The notes below the pieces were generated by a model. It saw only the letters and a program-made list of their open reading frames with translations, was not told the origin of the DNA and made no database searches. Source: JASFQI01 sp050115555 (GTDB taxonomy: Bacteria > Desulfobacterota > DSM-4660 > Desulfatiglandales > HGW-15). Taken from it: DNA of 8,289 nt. Where the stretch lies: the NCBI GenBank assembly GCA_050115555.1, contig JASFQI010000222.1, positions 1 to 8,289 on the forward strand. The letters run 5' to 3'. How positions within the stretch are numbered: position 1 is the first letter of the stretch; each line of letters begins with the position of its first letter. Positions 6,164 through 8,289 of this stretch are shown here, piece after piece. Both the position numbers and the translations under genes were made by a program.

Positions 6164-6445
6164 TCATCCGGAGATCCCACGCACAATCGTCCACACACCC
6201 ACCGCGATAAACGCCGCGCCCGCGACCCAGGAAAGGACCCGGGGATGGATCACGTGGGAGAAAGCCGACCCGACCAGGACCGCCAAGGCCGCAGCGAGCG
6301 TCAGGGCGAAGGCCGATCCTAGGAAAACCGTCAGGCGACTCTGGGGAGCGTTCGTGGCATAAAGCATCGTGGCGATCTGGGTCTTATCCGCGATCTCCGC
6401 GATAAAGACAGTGGCAAAGACCGTGAAAAACAAACGCATATCCAT
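6164..6445 (-). CDS. Half-size UPF0016/GDT1-TMEM165 family membrane protein
   Basis: A 93-residue protein with three hydrophobic helices. Near the N-terminus it carries the family signature AEIADKTQIATMLYA (16-30), a variant of the E-x-G-D-K-T motif with Ala in place of Gly (Glu17, Asp20, Lys21, Thr22). UPF0016 proteins are Mn2+/Ca2+ transporters of the cytoplasmic or Golgi membrane and usually hold two such motifs in about 200 residues. This gene encodes only one, so it would need to form a homodimer or pair with a second half-size protein; no partner is seen here. Start: ATG at 6443-6445 with GAGGA six bases upstream. A longer in-frame version from 6616 has a non-hydrophobic, low-quality N-terminus and spans the likely promoter. 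The gene converges with the CQLG-repeat gene. Ion specificity is inferred from the family. Confidence 0.85.
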   Translation of the reverse strand: MDMRLFFTVFATVFIAEIADKTQIATMLYATNAPQSRLTVFLGSAFALTLAAALAVLVGSAFSHVIHPRVLSWVAGAAFIAVGVWTIVRGISG

Positions 6446-6469
6446 GGGGATTCCTCGTCTGGAAACGAA

Positions 6470-6498
6470 ACTATAGCCTTTCCTCTTCTCTTGAAAAA
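6470..6498 (-). promoter_or_regulatory. Candidate promoter of the UPF0016 gene
   Basis: On the minus strand TATAGT (6475-6470) lies 17 bases after TTTTTC (6498-6493). The -10 is good and the -35 poor. Transcription would start near 6463, about 18 bases before the ATG, leaving only a short leader with the ribosome binding site GAGGA (6456-6452). Confidence 0.4.
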
Positions 6499-6644
6499 TC
6501 ACACGTTGTTTTGAGTCCGTTCCATTCCGGTTGCTACTGCACCGCGTCACGCTTTTTTGCTGAGAAGGGACGACCTCTACTGTCTCATCGAATGCCCAGT
6601 CCCGCGTCCGAAGCATTGCCGACGGGGATATGACGCCCCGCCTG

Positions 6645-7646
6645 CTAGCCGGAGGGTTCGGCTTCGGGCTCCGGGATCGAGACCTCCTCCGAATCCGGCT
6701 CCTTCCTGCGAAGGTCCTCTGGAGATGCTGGGAAATCCTTCAGAAAATGGGTTTTCACGGTCAGGACCTGGGGCCTTTGCGCCATGCATGCGTAGCGCCG
6801 CTCTTCCCCTTCATCCACGGCCTTTCCCACTTGGAGTTCCTCCCGCGTTTCTTCGGCCGCAAGAGCAATCCGCAGATCGGGTGCGTCCAGGCCATAGGGG
6901 GACAGGTCCTTGGCCTCTTCTTGCTCGAACGAGGCGGCCTCTTCCCAGGACAGCTTTCGAACGATCGCGTTCACGCGTTCGGAATCCACAGGAAAGCCGG
7001 GCTGACCCTCCAGGGCCCACGTAGTCTCCCCGGACTTCACCAATGTCCAGGAACCTGAAGGCCCCTCCACGTCCATCCGGGTCACGCGGTCGTAGGCGAC
7101 GGTGAAGAGCCGTTTGTCCCGAAGGTCGTACAGGTCCTTGTCCAGGACCTCCTTGTTGTGGGCCGGAAGAAGAACGATGCGCGGTTGATCGGCCGTCTTG
7201 GCATAGAAATCTTTGTCAATCGGGCTCTCCTCCCCGATGGAAAGGGAGCCCTTCGTGTCTTCGCCGGCCCATGAGATCACGAGGGGCGGGTCCGCCAGTC
7301 CGAACCCCTCCAGATCCTTGGCCGACTCCTTTACGATCCGGGTGTATGCCAGGTGAGGAAGCAGGCTCGTGATTCGGTTTACCGAGAAAAAGTCCGCCCC
7401 CGTCCTCACCGGAGCCGTCACGACCCAGGCCTTTTCAGGGTCTGCGTCGGGGATCCGCTCGAGTACAATGGTCCCGCCCTTTCGCTTAATGGTCAGCCGG
7501 GACAGTTTATCCGGGATCTTCTGGAACAGCTTGGAGGCCTCCTCTTTCCGGGTCTCCTCCTCTTTCTCACTTCGAACATCCAGGAAGTAGATCCCTCCGA
7601 GAATAAGGGCAGCAACCAGATAAAGGATAGTGGATCGGTACTTCAA
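6645..7646 (-). CDS. DUF4340 domain-containing protein (GldG-partner)
   Basis: A 333-residue protein with one N-terminal membrane helix (about 6-22, ILYLVAALILGGIYFLDV) followed by a charged stretch and a large extracytoplasmic DUF4340 region. Typical features are KLSRLTIKRKGGTIVLER after the helix, the W-V-V-T-x-P segment (KAWVVTAPVRTGAD), and a repeated layout in which a second similar half begins near VTRMDVEGPSGSWTLVK. Proteins of this kind are encoded next to GldG-like proteins in gliding-type ABC transporter operons; their role is not established. The start is TTG at 7646-7644: AAGGAGGT lies at 7658-7651, and the TTG overlaps the TGA of the GldG-like gene as TTGA. The C-terminal 25 residues are acidic and Pro/Glu-rich. 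No good terminator follows; a weak CGGGG/CCCCG hairpin lies at 6623-6640. Confidence 0.87.
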   Translation of the reverse strand: MKYRSTILYLVAALILGGIYFLDVRSEKEEETRKEEASKLFQKIPDKLSRLTIKRKGGTIVLERIPDADPEKAWVVTAPVRTGADFFSVNRITSLLPHLAYTRIVKESAKDLEGFGLADPPLVISWAGEDTKGSLSIGEESPIDKDFYAKTADQPRIVLLPAHNKEVLDKDLYDLRDKRLFTVAYDRVTRMDVEGPSGSWTLVKSGETTWALEGQPGFPVDSERVNAIVRKLSWEEAASFEQEEAKDLSPYGLDAPDLRIALAAEETREELQVGKAVDEGEERRYACMAQRPQVLTVKTHFLKDFPASPEDLRRKEPDSEEVSIPEPEAEPSG

Positions 7647-8289
7647 CGCGACCTCCTTCGAAGGAATACGACGACGCCGATCATCACCACGCAAAGGGGG
7701 ATCACCACGACTGGAATCCAGAACAGGACCATGCCCTGCTCGCGGTTCAGCATGAGGGCCTCCACGTCGCGGTGCTTCTGCTGAATCGTGATCAGGTCCC
7801 CACGGCCTGCGAGGTAATTCATCGTGTTCGTGATGAAATCGGCATTTCCGGACGTGTGATAGTATTTATTGCTGGCAAAGTCCGCGTCCCCGAAAACCAC
7901 GAGCTTGCCCTCCCCTGTGATTTCACCGGGCCCGTCCTTTGGCTCGGATTTCTCTTCTCCGCCGTCCGTTTCACCCTCCGGTTCCGGCAGAGGGGGCTTG
8001 AGCTCGGAGATGGCGGCAAGGGAGAGCGGTCCCTTGCGCTCGCTGGACGCATCAAATCCGACCCGGCCCTCGTCCAGGGCATCCCTGTCCGTCTCAGCCC
8101 AGGACTCCGGGGAGGTCAGGGCCAGGACCGTAGGCGTGACATGGGGAATCGTCTCTTCGGAAACCTCCACGGAGCGGGCGATCTCGAAGAAGCAGGTGAG
8201 CTTGAAGTTCTGAGTGATCTCGTGGGCCCCGTACTGGGCGACCATGGGAAGGAGAAAGTCCCCGCCCATGACCCGGCTCATCTTGTCCA
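7643..8289 (-). CDS. GldG-like ABC transporter auxiliary protein, C-terminal part (5' truncated by window edge)
   Basis: The frame is open through the right edge of the window; at least 214 residues are visible. GldG-like proteins are membrane-anchored partners of gliding-type ABC transporters (GldA ATPase, GldF permease). Recognisable parts, counted from Met at 8281, are the segment GGDFLLPMVAQYGAHEIT (6-23), FFEIARSVEV (31-40), the VVFGDADFASN motif (128-138) and a C-terminal membrane helix at 184-207 followed by RRRSR on the cytoplasmic side. Between them lies an acidic, Pro/Gly/Glu-rich linker (about 95-123), a variable loop in this family. The TGA (7645-7643) overlaps the TTG start of the DUF4340 gene, so the two are translationally coupled. 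The Met at 8281 is internal, since codons for Asp and Lys precede it. The transported substrate is unknown. Confidence 0.88.
   Translation of the reverse strand, partial: DKMSRVMGGDFLLPMVAQYGAHEITQNFKLTCFFEIARSVEVSEETIPHVTPTVLALTSPESWAETDRDALDEGRVGFDASSERKGPLSLAAISELKPPLPEPEGETDGGEEKSEPKDGPGEITGEGKLVVFGDADFASNKYYHTSGNADFITNTMNYLAGRGDLITIQQKHRDVEALMLNREQGMVLFWIPVVVIPLCVVMIGVVVFLRRRSR
7651..7658 (-). promoter_or_regulatory. Ribosome binding site selecting a TTG start
   Basis: On the minus strand AAGGAGGT is followed by CGCG and then TTG. It is embedded in the last codons of the GldG-like gene and marks TTG at 7646 as the start of the DUF4340 gene. Confidence 0.8.

Noticed and set aside
6446..6616. 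Longer start for the UPF0016 gene
   Set aside because: The added residues are polar and unlike the family; the ATG at 6445 has GAGGA at the right distance, and a likely promoter falls inside the extension.
6446..6644. yybP-ykoY manganese riboswitch upstream of the UPF0016 gene
   Set aside because: I looked because these riboswitches often precede such transporters, but the conserved GGGGAGUAG-type core is absent and the predicted leader is very short.

Overview
The window is GC-rich with strongly GC-biased third codon positions and densely packed genes on both strands. Its gene content suggests an anaerobic bacterium of the Desulfobacterota (old Deltaproteobacteria: Syntrophus, Desulfobacter or Geobacter-like). 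The clues are a biotin-dependent acyl-CoA carboxyltransferase, an acyl-CoA dehydrogenase with the active site described for cyclohexene-carboxyl-CoA dehydrogenases, a HypE-like AIR-synthase protein, and a GldG/DUF4340 pair. This assignment is inference; no rRNA or other phylogenetic marker is present.

Layout, left to right. (1) 1-620, plus strand: the 3' end of an acyl-CoA carboxylase carboxyltransferase gene, closed by a clear intrinsic terminator (650-679). (2) 680-1411: about 730 bases without a convincing gene but rich in hairpins. It includes a large foldback at 1118-1305 whose arms pair over several stacked segments. (3) 1412-4123, minus strand: two genes in one direction, a ten-helix EamA/DMT exporter followed by a fusion of a HAD phosphatase with a HypE/PurM-like AIR synthase domain. 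A GTG-initiated mini-ORF may lie between them. (4) 4124-4422: a divergent intergenic region. (5) 4423-6094, plus strand: an acyl-CoA dehydrogenase, then a small protein of two tandem copies of a Cys-containing 'LPC...CQLG' unit. (6) 6164-6445, minus strand: a half-size UPF0016/GDT1 membrane protein with its own likely promoter. (7) 6645-8289, minus strand: a DUF4340 protein and the C-terminal part of a GldG-like protein, coupled by a TTGA stop/start overlap. These are typical auxiliary parts of a gliding-type ABC transporter whose ATPase and permease genes would lie beyond the right edge.

The window does not form one pathway. The carboxyltransferase and the dehydrogenase would both fit anaerobic acyl-CoA metabolism. 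The dehydrogenase is the most informative gene: it has Asp at residue 91 and Thr at residue 362 where the usual catalytic Glu of the family sits. This is the arrangement reported for the 1,4-dehydrogenating cyclohex-1-ene-1-carboxyl-CoA dehydrogenase of benzoate and cyclohexane-carboxylate metabolism. The least explained items are the CQLG-repeat protein, the HAD-AIR synthase fusion and the structured non-coding block.
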